A stretch of DNA of 64,000 nucleotides from NCBI GenBank assembly GCA_964593725.1, contig CAZQJS010000002.1:35596-99595 (forward strand), read 5' to 3'. The notes beneath the pieces are model-generated. The model was not told the DNA's origin. It saw only the letters and a list, made by a program, of their open reading frames with translations, and ran no database searches. Below are positions 45,189 to 54,617 of the stretch, piece after piece (positions within the stretch are counted from its first letter, which is position 1; the number at the start of each line of letters is the position of its first letter). Both the position numbers and the translations under genes were made by a program. Source of the DNA: JAIOSM01 sp964593725. Lineage in GTDB: Bacteria; Desulfobacterota; Desulfobacteria; Desulfobacterales; Desulfobacteraceae.

Positions 45189-46840
45189 TGAACCAATTTG
45201 TAAATATTGCCCACGGGCTGAAAAGATCTGCTGAAAAATTTCCATATAAACGGGCTGTTGTTTACCCTGCCGGTCGGGATGCAGGCGGCAGGGTTACATA
45301 CAGCCAGATCACATTTAAACAGCTTGATAAAGGTTCTGATGAGATAGCATTTGGTCTTGAAAAAACCGGTATCACAAGGGGCACCAGAACCATCTTAATG
45401 GTGACACCTTCCCTTGATTTTTTTTTAATAATTTTTGCAATGTGCAAGGTTGGAGCAGTTCCAGTTGTTGTTGACCCTGGCATGGGCCTTAAAAGAATGC
45501 TTTCATGCCTTGAGCAGAGTAAGCCCAAAGCCTTTATCGGCATTGAAAAAGCCCATGTTTTAAGAAAATTTGCCCCGGCTTTTTTTAGATCAATAAAAAT
45601 ATGGATTACAGTCGGTAAAAGATGGTTCTGGGGGGGGTATAAACTTGATAATATCCGGAAGACCGGAAAGGAAAAATATCAATGTGCCGGTACAACCAGG
45701 GATGAAACAGCTGCAATTGTATTTACTACTGGGAGTACCGGTCCTGCCAAGGGAGTTGTTTACACCCATGGTAATTTTGCAGCCCAGATAGAGCAGATAA
45801 GGAAGCATTTTAAAATTGAGGATGATGAAGTGGATCTTCCGACTTTTCCGCTTTTTGCACTGTTTGATCCTGCACTTTCCATGACTGCAGTAATCCCTGA
45901 CATGGACCCCACAAGACCTGCCAGAGCAAATCCTGAAAAATTAATCGAGGCAATTGAGAACAATGGTGTAACTAATATGTTTGCCTCCCCTGCCCTGCTC
46001 CACAGACTTGGCAGGTACGGAAAAGAGAATAATATAAAACTTCCCAGTTTAAGAAGGGTAGTGTCTGCCGGAGCACCTGTCTCTCCAGGCAATATAGAAC
46101 AATTTTCTACCATGTTAAGGGACAGTGCACGCATCCATACACCCTACGGAGCAACCGAAGCCGTACCCATTATATCCATTGACTCAAATGAGATCCTCCA
46201 AGAGACAAGAAAATTGAGTGAAAAAGGTTATGGCATGTGTGTTGGAAGGCCTATTTTAAATACAGATATAAGAATTATCAAAATCACAGACGACCCTATA
46301 TCTCAACTAAGGGAATCCCACTTTTTAGGTAAGAATGATGTGGGAGAGATAATTGTAAAAGCTGATCTTGTAACAAAACAGTATTTTAATAATCGTAAGG
46401 CTGATCTTTTTGCAAAAATTCCAGACTCCTCAGGCGGTATATGGCATAGAATGGGGGATGTTGCCTGGATGGATAAAGATGGAAGATTCTGGTTCTGCGG
46501 CAGAAAAAACCACAGGGTTGAAACTGTTTGTGGAACAATGTTTTCCATTCCATGTGAGGCGGTTTTTAACAACCATGAAAAAGTATACAGGAGCGCTCTT
46601 GTGGGAGTTGGGAAAAAGGGAGATCAAACACCTGTACTGTTTGTTGAACCATTTGACACAATCGGTGATAAAACCGGTTTTAAAGATGAACTCATTGAGC
46701 TTGCAGCTTCATTTTCCCATACAAAAAACATAGAACATTTTTTTATTGAAAAGTCATTCCCGGTTGATATCAGACATAACTCAAAAATTTTCAGGGAAAA
46801 ACTTGCCGTAAAAGCAGAAAGACTCATTAAAAACAGATAA
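45188..46840 (+). CDS. oleC: OleC, beta-lactone synthetase (AMP-forming)
   Basis: OleC uses ATP to convert 2-alkyl-3-hydroxyacids to beta-lactones. The 550-residue protein of the acyl-adenylate superfamily has the phosphate loop FTTGSTGPAKGVVYTHGNF near residue 181, the YGATEAVP motif and the late GRKNHRVETVCGTMFS region with the conserved hinge. It converges with the DHH-CBS gene, 11 bases apart, so the operon ends here. The reductase OleD, needed before OleC, is not encoded in this window. Confidence 0.9.
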   Translation: MNQFVNIAHGLKRSAEKFPYKRAVVYPAGRDAGGRVTYSQITFKQLDKGSDEIAFGLEKTGITRGTRTILMVTPSLDFFLIIFAMCKVGAVPVVVDPGMGLKRMLSCLEQSKPKAFIGIEKAHVLRKFAPAFFRSIKIWITVGKRWFWGGYKLDNIRKTGKEKYQCAGTTRDETAAIVFTTGSTGPAKGVVYTHGNFAAQIEQIRKHFKIEDDEVDLPTFPLFALFDPALSMTAVIPDMDPTRPARANPEKLIEAIENNGVTNMFASPALLHRLGRYGKENNIKLPSLRRVVSAGAPVSPGNIEQFSTMLRDSARIHTPYGATEAVPIISIDSNEILQETRKLSEKGYGMCVGRPILNTDIRIIKITDDPISQLRESHFLGKNDVGEIIVKADLVTKQYFNNRKADLFAKIPDSSGGIWHRMGDVAWMDKDGRFWFCGRKNHRVETVCGTMFSIPCEAVFNNHEKVYRSALVGVGKKGDQTPVLFVEPFDTIGDKTGFKDELIELAASFSHTKNIEHFFIEKSFPVDIRHNSKIFREKLAVKAERLIKNR

Positions 46841-46851
46841 AACATAAAAGC

Positions 46852-48150
46852 TCAGTCCGGTAAAAGATCATAAAAATAGAGCATGGTGTCGGATCTTGTA
46901 ATGATCCCGATTATCTTATTGTCCCGCATTATGGGTATCCTGCCGATATCATGCCTGATCATTAATCTTGCTGCCTCCATGGCACTTTTATCATAGGATA
47001 TGGAAACAGGATTTCTGCTCATAAAAGCTTTAACCGGCGACTGCATCTGAGCTGTTTTTCTGATTTTTTTAAAATCCCGGCGGGAAATTATTCCCACAAG
47101 GTTATTATCCTTGTCAGTAATGGGTACACCTGTACACCCTTTTTCACGCAAAAGCATTGCAACCTCTTCAATCGGCGTGTTTTCATTAACAGTGATTACA
47201 GGATAGGACATTATATCACCAAGAGATACAGAAGAGTGGTGGTTACCTTTAATTAATTCCAGGAGCATGGATTCTAAATTTTCAGAATTGCAATTTTTAA
47301 TCTGGGCTGACCCTGCACCGGGATGTCCTCCACCTCCAAGGCTTCGCATGATAAGGCCCATATTAATCTCCTCGGTTCCACTCCTTCCTATGATCATACA
47401 CTTATCTGTTTTTGTATCCTTAAATATTCCAAATGCTGCATCCACATTTACAATCTCTCTGTACATCTGAACAACAATTGCAAGATTTTCAACCCTGCCG
47501 TGTATGTCAATGGTTGAGATACTGATTGTGAAATCATCAATATTTAATCTCTCGGTTTTTAAAAGCATCCGTGCAAGTACATCTTTTTGTTTCTTCCCAT
47601 AGGCGTGCTGCAGGAATGTGTTTAAAATAGAAAGGTCAGCTCTTCTGTCAAGCAGATATGCTGCCATATGCACATCCAGGGGGGTAGTTGATGTAAACGT
47701 AAGATTGCCGGTATCTTCATAAATACCCATTAAAAAAAGAGTAGCCTGAATGGGAGTTATTATTTTTTTCAGTCTTTTTATCTCCTGAATCAACAGAGTT
47801 ATGGCAGCACCGGTTTTTTCCCTTATAACATGGCCGGCTTCAATGTCATCCATGGGATGGTGGTCATAAATAGTTATGTTAAGGTCTTCTTTGTCCTTTA
47901 ATGATTGAAGTCCTTCCAGACGCTTCCAGGAGCTTGTGTCCACCACAATTAAACTTGTAACTTTGTCAATTTCAATGTCCCTTGAAGATTTAAAATCAAA
48001 AAGGTCTTTGTGAATGGAAAGAAATGCTTTTAAGTTGGGATTGATTGAATTTGGCAGAACAAGTATGGTATCAGGATATATTACAGATGTTGCAGCAAGT
48101 GAAGCTATCGCATCAAAATCCGATCCTGTGTGGGTTGTGGAAATTTTCAT
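46852..48150 (-). CDS. DHH phosphoesterase with DHHA1 and two CBS domains
   Basis: The 432-residue protein has the DHH motifs THTGSDFDAIAS, VVDTSSW, and YDHHPMDD, then a DHHA1 domain with SLGGGGHPGAGSA, and two CBS domains (about residues 313-430) that usually bind adenine nucleotides. In related delta-proteobacterial proteins this module is often followed by a poly(A) polymerase/CCA-adding domain. Here the protein ends after the second CBS domain, so it lacks any nucleotidyltransferase. The likely action is on phosphodiester or nanoRNA substrates, with adenylate sensing. No signal peptide is seen. Confidence 0.88.
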   Translation of the reverse strand: MKISTTHTGSDFDAIASLAATSVIYPDTILVLPNSINPNLKAFLSIHKDLFDFKSSRDIEIDKVTSLIVVDTSSWKRLEGLQSLKDKEDLNITIYDHHPMDDIEAGHVIREKTGAAITLLIQEIKRLKKIITPIQATLFLMGIYEDTGNLTFTSTTPLDVHMAAYLLDRRADLSILNTFLQHAYGKKQKDVLARMLLKTERLNIDDFTISISTIDIHGRVENLAIVVQMYREIVNVDAAFGIFKDTKTDKCMIIGRSGTEEINMGLIMRSLGGGGHPGAGSAQIKNCNSENLESMLLELIKGNHHSSVSLGDIMSYPVITVNENTPIEEVAMLLREKGCTGVPITDKDNNLVGIISRRDFKKIRKTAQMQSPVKAFMSRNPVSISYDKSAMEAARLMIRHDIGRIPIMRDNKIIGIITRSDTMLYFYDLLPD

Positions 48151-48194
48151 GATATAAATTATATCAAAAATTTTTCTGAAAACAAATAAATTTA

Positions 48195-48779
48195 TTATTC
48201 TTCGTTAAAGTATTGTACCTGGTATAAAGATACTTCAAGATCATTTTTCTGCCATTCATTGGCTTTAAGCCCTGCTTTCCGGCAAAGATGGGAGAGGAAA
48301 AGTTCACAATCAGGAAGCTGATCCCAGACCTGGGGCAGAAAAGTTGCTGAACAGTTTTTCTTTTTTATTATAACTCCATCTTGAAAAGGAGTGATTTTAT
48401 CAATGAGATCGTTGGTGTTATCATATTTTATTTTTACAGGTTTTGTTAAAATACTCACCTCAATATTAATTTTTTCCAACTCATTTTTTGTCACAGGAGA
48501 GAATCTCGGATCATGGAATGCTGCATTGAGTGCATTGTATTTTACTCCTTCAACAATAGACCTGGCAGCCTCTATTGTGCCTATACAGCCGCGAAGTTCA
48601 TGGTCTTTGTGTAATGTGATAAAAACTCCGCGCTTTTTTTTTGAAATTGTGTCCTTATCCTTTTCTGGTACAATTATATCAGCATCTTTTTTACCGGGAG
48701 CCTTTAATTTATCTGTAATGGTCTCCCTTGCAAGGTTTAATAAAAATGCACCCTGTTTTTCAGTGAGTTTAGATGTCAT
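48195..48779 (-). CDS. AMMECR1-domain protein (AmmeMemoRadiSam system A)
   Basis: The 194-residue protein has the AMMECR1 hallmark LRGCIGTIEA and HDPRFSPVTKNELEKINIEVSIL, typical of AmmeMemoRadiSam system protein A. The companion MEMO-like protein and radical-SAM protein are not nearby. The ATG at 48779 has GGGAG upstream; a TTG at 48797 would add six residues. Its biochemical role is unknown in bacteria, so I do not assign one. It precedes the DHH-CBS gene on the same strand, 44 bases away. Confidence 0.9.
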   Translation of the reverse strand: MTSKLTEKQGAFLLNLARETITDKLKAPGKKDADIIVPEKDKDTISKKKRGVFITLHKDHELRGCIGTIEAARSIVEGVKYNALNAAFHDPRFSPVTKNELEKINIEVSILTKPVKIKYDNTNDLIDKITPFQDGVIIKKKNCSATFLPQVWDQLPDCELFLSHLCRKAGLKANEWQKNDLEVSLYQVQYFNEE

Positions 48780-49034
48780 TTTTTTTAATTCTCCCAATTA
48801 AAAATTCATGTTCTTTAATAAATAACATAAATTTATTTTAAAAAAAATCGTCCGGGTATATTGACTGTTTTGTTAACAAATTATAATATGAAAATATATA
48901 AAAAATAAATTTATAAGCACCAGGTATAAAAAATCGTAAATTAAAGCTCTCAAAAAGATCTTTCAGCGATCAGGGAGTTTATAATTAACCATATACTGTT
49001 AAATGTTTTCATTTCTTACTCTCCTTATTAAAAT

Positions 49035-49065
49035 AGTGTGTTGAGATTGATAGCCTCAACACACT
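49035..49065. terminator. Bidirectional-type hairpin after ald
   Basis: The arms AGTGTGTTGAG and CTCAACACACT are perfectly complementary around a 9-base loop. On the plus strand the hairpin is followed by GTTTTTTT, and on the minus strand by ATTTT. It lies ten bases after the ald stop, so on the minus strand it terminates ald. The rest of the gap to 48780 is AT-rich and I see nothing else in it. Confidence 0.85.
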
Positions 49066-49075
49066 GTTTTTTTAA

Positions 49076-50188
49076 TCAGAGAATCCCATCCACTTTGGTA
49101 TATTCAAAGCCAAATGCATCTGCAACAGGTTTATATGTCAGTTTTTCGCCATGGTAGTTTATACCCTTTTTCAGCTCTGAATTTGTCCGGCAGGCCTCTT
49201 TCCAGCCTTTATCTGCCAGTTCAAGAGCATAGGGCAAGGTCGCATTTGTTAAAGCAATTGTTGATGTAAGGGGAACAGCTCCAGGCATGTTTGCAACACA
49301 ATAATGTACAATTCCGTCCACTTCAAAGATAGGGTCGCCATGGGTTGTCGGCTTTGAGGTTTCAAAACATCCTCCCTGGTCAATGGCAACATCAACAATA
49401 ACAGTACCTTTTTTCATTGTGGAAAGCATCTTTTTGGTGATCAGTTTTGGTGCTTTTGCTCCTGCCACCAGAACTGCTCCTATAACAAGGTCGGCATCTT
49501 TTACAAGATCCTTTAAAAGTGTTGGTGAGGACATAAGGGGTCTGCAGTTGGCAGGCATAATTTCAGAAAGGTAACGAAGGCGGTTTAGATCCATATCAAG
49601 TATTGTTACATCTGCGCCCATTCCACAGGCTATAACAGCAGAATTGTAACCCACAACTCCGCCGCCGATAATAATAACTCTGGCAGGAGGTGTTCCGGGA
49701 ACCCCTCCCAGAAGGACTCCCTTGCCGCCAAAGGTTTTTTCAAGATATTTTGCACCTTCCTGGGTAGCAAGTCTGCCTGCGACCTCACTCATTGGTGCAA
49801 GAAGCGGCAAAAAACCATCCCTGGTTTCAACGGTCTCATAGGCAATGCCAATGGAACCTGTTTCCATCAGTGCTTGTGTAAGTTTTTTATCAGCTGCAAG
49901 GTGCAGATAGGTAAATACAATCTGATCTTTTTTTATGAATTTATATTCAGAAGGCTGGGGTTCTTTTACATGCATGACCATATCAGAAATATTAAAAACC
50001 TCTTCTGCACTGTTAATCATTTCAGCACCAGCTTTTATATATTCTTCATCACTGAAATGAGATCCTTGCCCTGCATTGTTTTCAACATAGACTGTGTGGC
50101 TGTGATGCACAAGTGCTGCAACCCCTGCTGGAGTCATGCAGACACGGTTCTCCTGTGGTTTAATCTCTTTTAATATACCAACTTTCAT
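49076..50188 (-). CDS. ald: Alanine dehydrogenase
   Basis: Ald reversibly deaminates L-alanine to pyruvate and ammonia with NAD. The 370-residue protein begins MKVGILKEIKPQENRV, the family start with the conserved arginine, and has HLAADKKLT, the nucleotide-binding IIGGGVVGYNSAVIACGMGADV and DQGGCFETSKPTTH. The ATG follows CAGGGGAATAAAA. It has its own terminator and no clear operon partner; alanine dehydrogenase may serve ammonia assimilation in anaerobes. Confidence 0.95.
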   Translation of the reverse strand: MKVGILKEIKPQENRVCMTPAGVAALVHHSHTVYVENNAGQGSHFSDEEYIKAGAEMINSAEEVFNISDMVMHVKEPQPSEYKFIKKDQIVFTYLHLAADKKLTQALMETGSIGIAYETVETRDGFLPLLAPMSEVAGRLATQEGAKYLEKTFGGKGVLLGGVPGTPPARVIIIGGGVVGYNSAVIACGMGADVTILDMDLNRLRYLSEIMPANCRPLMSSPTLLKDLVKDADLVIGAVLVAGAKAPKLITKKMLSTMKKGTVIVDVAIDQGGCFETSKPTTHGDPIFEVDGIVHYCVANMPGAVPLTSTIALTNATLPYALELADKGWKEACRTNSELKKGINYHGEKLTYKPVADAFGFEYTKVDGIL

Positions 50189-50258
50189 TTTTATTCCCCT
50201 GTTTTAAATTTTAATTAAAATTAAACAATAAAATGCATATAAAAAATTATAAAATAGA

Positions 50259-51818
50259 TTAATCTGGTAATTTTTTATTAATCTCCTGGAATTCATCAAT
50301 GGAATTTAACAGAATATCAACAAGTTCAGGATCAAAATGCCTGCCTGATTCTGCTTTAAAAAACTTTATTATTTTCTCTATACTCCATTTTTGTTTGTAG
50401 CACCTCTTATGGCTTAATGCATCAAATACATCAGCTACAGCTGCTATTCTTCCAAAAATATGGATATCTTTTCTGGATAAATTTTCTGGATATCCTGTTC
50501 CATCCCATTTTTCATGGTGCTGGAGAGCTATAAGTGCTGCTGTCTCCATTATCTGTTTTTCAGATTTTTTTAAAATATCAAATCCGGTCCTGGCATGGGT
50601 CTGCACAAGCAGCATTTCGGTTTTAGTTAACGGGCCGGATTTATTCAATATCACCTCGGGAATTCCAATTTTTCCAGCATCGTGCATTGGCACAGCCATC
50701 CGTAACAATTCAGCCTCTTCTTCTTCAATTCCATATTTGCGGGCAAGTACATAACAGATTTCCGCAACTCTTGCAACATGGTTTGCAGTTTCTTTTGATC
50801 TTGTTTCAACAAGTTCACCCAATGTCATTATAACTTCCTTCTGGGTATTGACTATTTCCCTTGTCAAAACAACATTATCAATGTGGGTTGCAATATTATT
50901 GATGTATAATCTTATCAGATCCTTATTGATATTGAATAAGGCTGCATCCATACCTGCAAAATAGATCAGGCTTGTGAAATCTTCATTAGTTTTTAAAACC
51001 CCGATATACTCATTTTCAAGGAATATTTCCCCGCCTTTAACAAAAATTTTCTTAATTTTTGCAACTATGTTCCTGTCAAGGATATCTTCCAGATCAGCAA
51101 AAACAGAGTTTATATGTTTAATGTACTTTCCTGTCCCAGCAATGATTTTTAAATTTTCAGATTGGGATGCAACAGCATAAAAACTTGATTCAATGGAAGA
51201 ATTGAAAATATTGAAAATTTTATTCAGGGTTTCAAGGGCAGTTGATGCAAAGATGGATAACTGGTTGTTACCTATTAATTCTTTGTTGGATTTAACAATA
51301 AGTTCCAGACCTTCCTGGTTTTTTTTTATTGATTTTAGATTATTGTATGCCCTTAGACAGGCTGTCACAGTGGTGAATAATTTTTGAATGGTGAATCTTG
51401 TCTTGGATTTATAATCATTGATATCATATCTTGTGATAATTTCATGTTCCGGTGCCTTGCCTGGCTGTCCAGTCCTGAGGACAATGCGTACCATCTGGTT
51501 CTTAAGGTCATTGCGGATATAATCTATGAGTTTTAAGCCTGCATTGTCATGTTCCATTACAACATCTAAAAGGATAAGTGCAATATCATGTTCTGTTTTA
51601 AGTATTTTTCTTGCATCATTTGCTGAAAATGCTTTAAAAAGAAGAACTTTTCTATTTTCAAAGGAAAAGTCATTTAAGGCAAGTTCTGTGATTTTATGGA
51701 CATCTTCTTCATCATCAACAACCAATATTTTCCATGGATGCCATGTCAGATTGTTTTTTCCAATGGTGGATGTTTCATTGGTGAAAACAAAATTATTTGA
51801 TTTGGACGAATTTTCCAT
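50259..51818 (-). CDS. Response regulator with DUF3369 and HD-GYP phosphodiesterase domains
   Basis: The 519-residue protein has an N-terminal receiver domain (about 25-160; VVDDEEDVHK and the phosphoacceptor in LLDVVME), a DUF3369 middle region (about 170-310) and an HD-GYP domain with HDAGKIGIPEVILNKSGPL and HHEKWDGTGYP. HD-GYP domains degrade cyclic di-GMP. Phosphorylation by an unknown kinase probably controls it. It starts 7 bases after the purB stop, so they may share a transcript although their roles differ. Confidence 0.93.
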   Translation of the reverse strand: MENSSKSNNFVFTNETSTIGKNNLTWHPWKILVVDDEEDVHKITELALNDFSFENRKVLLFKAFSANDARKILKTEHDIALILLDVVMEHDNAGLKLIDYIRNDLKNQMVRIVLRTGQPGKAPEHEIITRYDINDYKSKTRFTIQKLFTTVTACLRAYNNLKSIKKNQEGLELIVKSNKELIGNNQLSIFASTALETLNKIFNIFNSSIESSFYAVASQSENLKIIAGTGKYIKHINSVFADLEDILDRNIVAKIKKIFVKGGEIFLENEYIGVLKTNEDFTSLIYFAGMDAALFNINKDLIRLYINNIATHIDNVVLTREIVNTQKEVIMTLGELVETRSKETANHVARVAEICYVLARKYGIEEEEAELLRMAVPMHDAGKIGIPEVILNKSGPLTKTEMLLVQTHARTGFDILKKSEKQIMETAALIALQHHEKWDGTGYPENLSRKDIHIFGRIAAVADVFDALSHKRCYKQKWSIEKIIKFFKAESGRHFDPELVDILLNSIDEFQEINKKLPD

Positions 51819-51825
51819 TGTAATT

Positions 51826-53199
51826 TCAATTTTTATTTTTAATTAAAAAATATTGATCCACAAGTTTGTCTGCAAGCCCGATATACTGGTGCACAGTCAG
51901 GGCTTTCATTTTTTGTTTTAATTTGTCAGGCACTTTTTGAAGACTATCAACAAAGGCTTCAAGTTCATTTTTTGTAAATTTTCTGCCCCTGGTCAATTCT
52001 TTTAGTTTTTCATAGGGGTTTTCTTCCTTATGGATTCTCATGGCTGTCTGTAAAGGTTCTGCCAATAATTCCGGATTTTCATCAAGATCCTTATCAATTG
52101 CAGGTTTGTTCACAGCAATCTTTCCAAGACCTTTTAATGAGTTTTTAATCCCAATGATGAAATATCCAAATGCCATGCCAAGGTTTCTAAGAACAGTACT
52201 GTCAGTTAAATCCCTTTGAAATCTAGATTTTTGAAGTTTGACTGCAAGGTGCTCCATGATTGAAATTGCAATGCCCATATTACCTTCACTGTTTTCAAAA
52301 TCAATGGGATTGACTTTATGGGGCATGGTTGAGGAACCGACTTCTCCTTTTTTAAGGTGCTGCTTAAAATATCCAAGGCTTATATACCCCCACATATCAC
52401 GGTTAAAATCAATCATAACTGCTGCTGTCCTGACCATTGAATGTAGAATATATGAGAGGGATGCATTGGGGTTAATCTGGGTTGTAAAGATAACAGGCTT
52501 AAGGTTTAAATGTTTTTCAATAAACTCCTTTGAGGCTTTAATCCAGTCAATTTCCGGGAAGGAAAAAAAATGTGCATTAAAATTCCCGGTTGCTCCATTG
52601 AGCTTTCCCTGGATCTTTTTATTTTTCAATATTAGTATCTCTTCTGAGATGCGCCATGCAAAATTGATAAATTCCTTGCCCACTGTTGTGGGAGAAGCTG
52701 GTTGTCCATGGGTCCTTGACATCATTGGTATGGATTTATATTTTACAGCTGTGTTTTCAATTTTTTCTAAAAATTCATTTAATAATTCAATTACAACTTT
52801 TTTACCTTTTTCAAGCATTAATGCATAGGCAGTATTATTGATGTCATCAGATGTACAGGCAAAATGAACCCATTCCTTAAGCCGTTTTAAATTTGCTTTT
52901 TCAAGTTCTTGTTTGATGAAATATTCAACAGCTTTTACATCATGATTGGTTGTTTTCTCAATATTTTTTATCTTTTCTGCCGATGACAGGTTAAAGTCTT
53001 TATAAATATTATCGATAATTTCAAGTTCCTGGCTGTTTATTTCATCAAAACTTAATTCAACCAATATGAATTTAAGCCATTGGACCTCAATTTTCACCCT
53101 GTGTTTTATCAGACCATATTCTGAAAAAATATCTGATAAACTGCTGACAAGTTTGTTATAACGTCCGTCCAGAGTGGAAATTGCCTGAATTGAAACCAT
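51826..53199 (-). CDS. purB: Adenylosuccinate lyase
   Basis: PurB cleaves SAICAR and adenylosuccinate, releasing fumarate, in purine synthesis. The 457-residue protein has the signature GSSTMPHKVNPIDFE with the catalytic serine, and the active-site region SRTHGQPASPTTVGKEF. The type resembles the longer E. coli PurB. purC, which makes its substrate, is also in this window but in a different operon. Confidence 0.95.
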   Translation of the reverse strand: MVSIQAISTLDGRYNKLVSSLSDIFSEYGLIKHRVKIEVQWLKFILVELSFDEINSQELEIIDNIYKDFNLSSAEKIKNIEKTTNHDVKAVEYFIKQELEKANLKRLKEWVHFACTSDDINNTAYALMLEKGKKVVIELLNEFLEKIENTAVKYKSIPMMSRTHGQPASPTTVGKEFINFAWRISEEILILKNKKIQGKLNGATGNFNAHFFSFPEIDWIKASKEFIEKHLNLKPVIFTTQINPNASLSYILHSMVRTAAVMIDFNRDMWGYISLGYFKQHLKKGEVGSSTMPHKVNPIDFENSEGNMGIAISIMEHLAVKLQKSRFQRDLTDSTVLRNLGMAFGYFIIGIKNSLKGLGKIAVNKPAIDKDLDENPELLAEPLQTAMRIHKEENPYEKLKELTRGRKFTKNELEAFVDSLQKVPDKLKQKMKALTVHQYIGLADKLVDQYFLIKNKN

Positions 53200-53395
53200 A
53201 ATATCCTCTAATCAAACATTGAATTTATAAATAAAGGTTTTTAACCTGAATACCCATGGAATATTACTCTCAAATATTATTTTTTACAACCTATAAATTC
53301 TTTGCTAAATACTTGACAAATCAACTGAAATTGAAGTAATTTAATCCTTTATTTTAATTTTTTTTAAACATACTATTGCAGGAGCTTAACAGGAC

Positions 53396-53683
53396 ATGAC
53401 ATTAACAAAAAACCAAATCACAGATAATATTCAAAATAAGCTTCAAATCTCCAAGACAGAGGCCTATGAAATAATGGAAGAGCTTCTGGAGATTATCAAA
53501 AATACCATAGAAAATGGCAACAGCTTGATGATAAGTGGGTTTGGTAAATTCAGTGTTAATGAGAAAAAAGCCCGTAAAGGTAGAAATCCTGCAACTAATC
53601 AGGAAATGATGCTTGCAGAAAGAAGAGTTGTAACCTTTAAATGTTCAGGCCAGCTTAGAAAAATAATCAACTCTGTACATTAG
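53396..53683 (+). CDS. ihfA: Integration host factor/HU-family DNA-binding protein
   Basis: The 95-residue protein has the bacterial histone-like fold with ISGFGKFSVNEKKARKGRNPATNQ, including the RNP tip whose proline intercalates DNA. The sequence resembles IHF alpha more than HU, so it may bend DNA at specific sites; it needs a beta partner encoded elsewhere. The ATG follows CAGGAGCTTAACAGGAC. A TTGACA at 53313 is a possible -35 box. It overlaps the convergent hydrolase gene by 4 bases. Confidence 0.88.
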   Translation: MTLTKNQITDNIQNKLQISKTEAYEIMEELLEIIKNTIENGNSLMISGFGKFSVNEKKARKGRNPATNQEMMLAERRVVTFKCSGQLRKIINSVH

Positions 53684-54600
53684 TTTTTATATTGGGAACA
53701 ATTAATAAATCCCTCAAATTTAGCCCAGAAAATATCAATGATCTCTTTTTTTTCAAATAGTATTTCATGATAAGCATTTTTTATGGATAAATATTCACAA
53801 AGAGGCAGAAAGCTTGATATTTTTTTCTGAGCTGATTTTTTTACAAGCATGTCCTTTTGTGCATTGATAATCAAGACAGGTGTATAAATCCTTGAAGCAT
53901 ACTCCTGTGTCATAATAATATCTATTGAATCATAGGCAGCATTCAGCCAGGCCCATGTGAGACCTCCCAGGGCAAGATCAGGATTTTTTTTTATCTCATG
54001 GGCCTGAATATCAGATTTTAATGGGTCATGACTGAAAATATTTTTTTTAAGGTTATGCTTGAGCGAAACATATTTTTTTCCTCCAACTATATAATTTCTG
54101 GAAAAACCTGAAACTAAGGCAAATTTTGTAATTGATCTTAAAACAAAACGTGTCAGAAAAAATGATTTAATATCAAACATGGGAGACAGAAGTACTGCTT
54201 TATCAATGTTTCCTGGATAATCATGCAGAAACCTCAGGCCGATATGACCACCCATTGAGTGTGCTAATATGTATACTTTTTTATTTTCAGGTTTTACCAC
54301 CTGGTCAAAAAAGAGTTTAAGATCCTTTAAATAATCATTAAAATTTTTAACATAGCCCTTTTGCCTGTCCATGGTTTCTCTGGCTGAAAGTCCCTGACCG
54401 CGCCAGTCTAAGGTTGCAACATCAAATCCCTTTTGAGTAAGGTCATGGATGATATTTTTATACTTTTCAATGAATTCAGCCCTTCCATGCAAAAGAAGAA
54501 TTATGCCCTTTAAATTTTTTTCAGTTGTTCTGATATAAGCATACCTGATTTTTAAGAGATCATGGGATTTGAAAAAGTTAAATTTAATAGAATCTGGCAA
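53680..54600 (-). CDS. Alpha/beta hydrolase of the lysophospholipase/monoacylglycerol lipase type
   Basis: The 306-residue protein has LLHGRAEFIEKY in the oxyanion region, DWRGQGLSARETM, the nucleophile elbow AHSMGGHIG and a late NAQKDMLVKKSAQKK, followed by the histidine of NAYHEILFE. This is the serine hydrolase 4 (PldB-like) pattern. It probably cleaves lipid esters in the cytoplasm, without a signal peptide. It is 17 bases downstream of the GGDEF gene on the same strand. Confidence 0.88.
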   Translation of the reverse strand: MPDSIKFNFFKSHDLLKIRYAYIRTTEKNLKGIILLLHGRAEFIEKYKNIIHDLTQKGFDVATLDWRGQGLSARETMDRQKGYVKNFNDYLKDLKLFFDQVVKPENKKVYILAHSMGGHIGLRFLHDYPGNIDKAVLLSPMFDIKSFFLTRFVLRSITKFALVSGFSRNYIVGGKKYVSLKHNLKKNIFSHDPLKSDIQAHEIKKNPDLALGGLTWAWLNAAYDSIDIIMTQEYASRIYTPVLIINAQKDMLVKKSAQKKISSFLPLCEYLSIKNAYHEILFEKKEIIDIFWAKFEGFINCSQYKN

Positions 54601-54617
54601 GATAATAGCCTTAAAAA

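Noticed and set aside
52238..52828. Plus-strand open frame inside purB
   Set aside because: It opposes a complete adenylosuccinate lyase with intact signature motifs.
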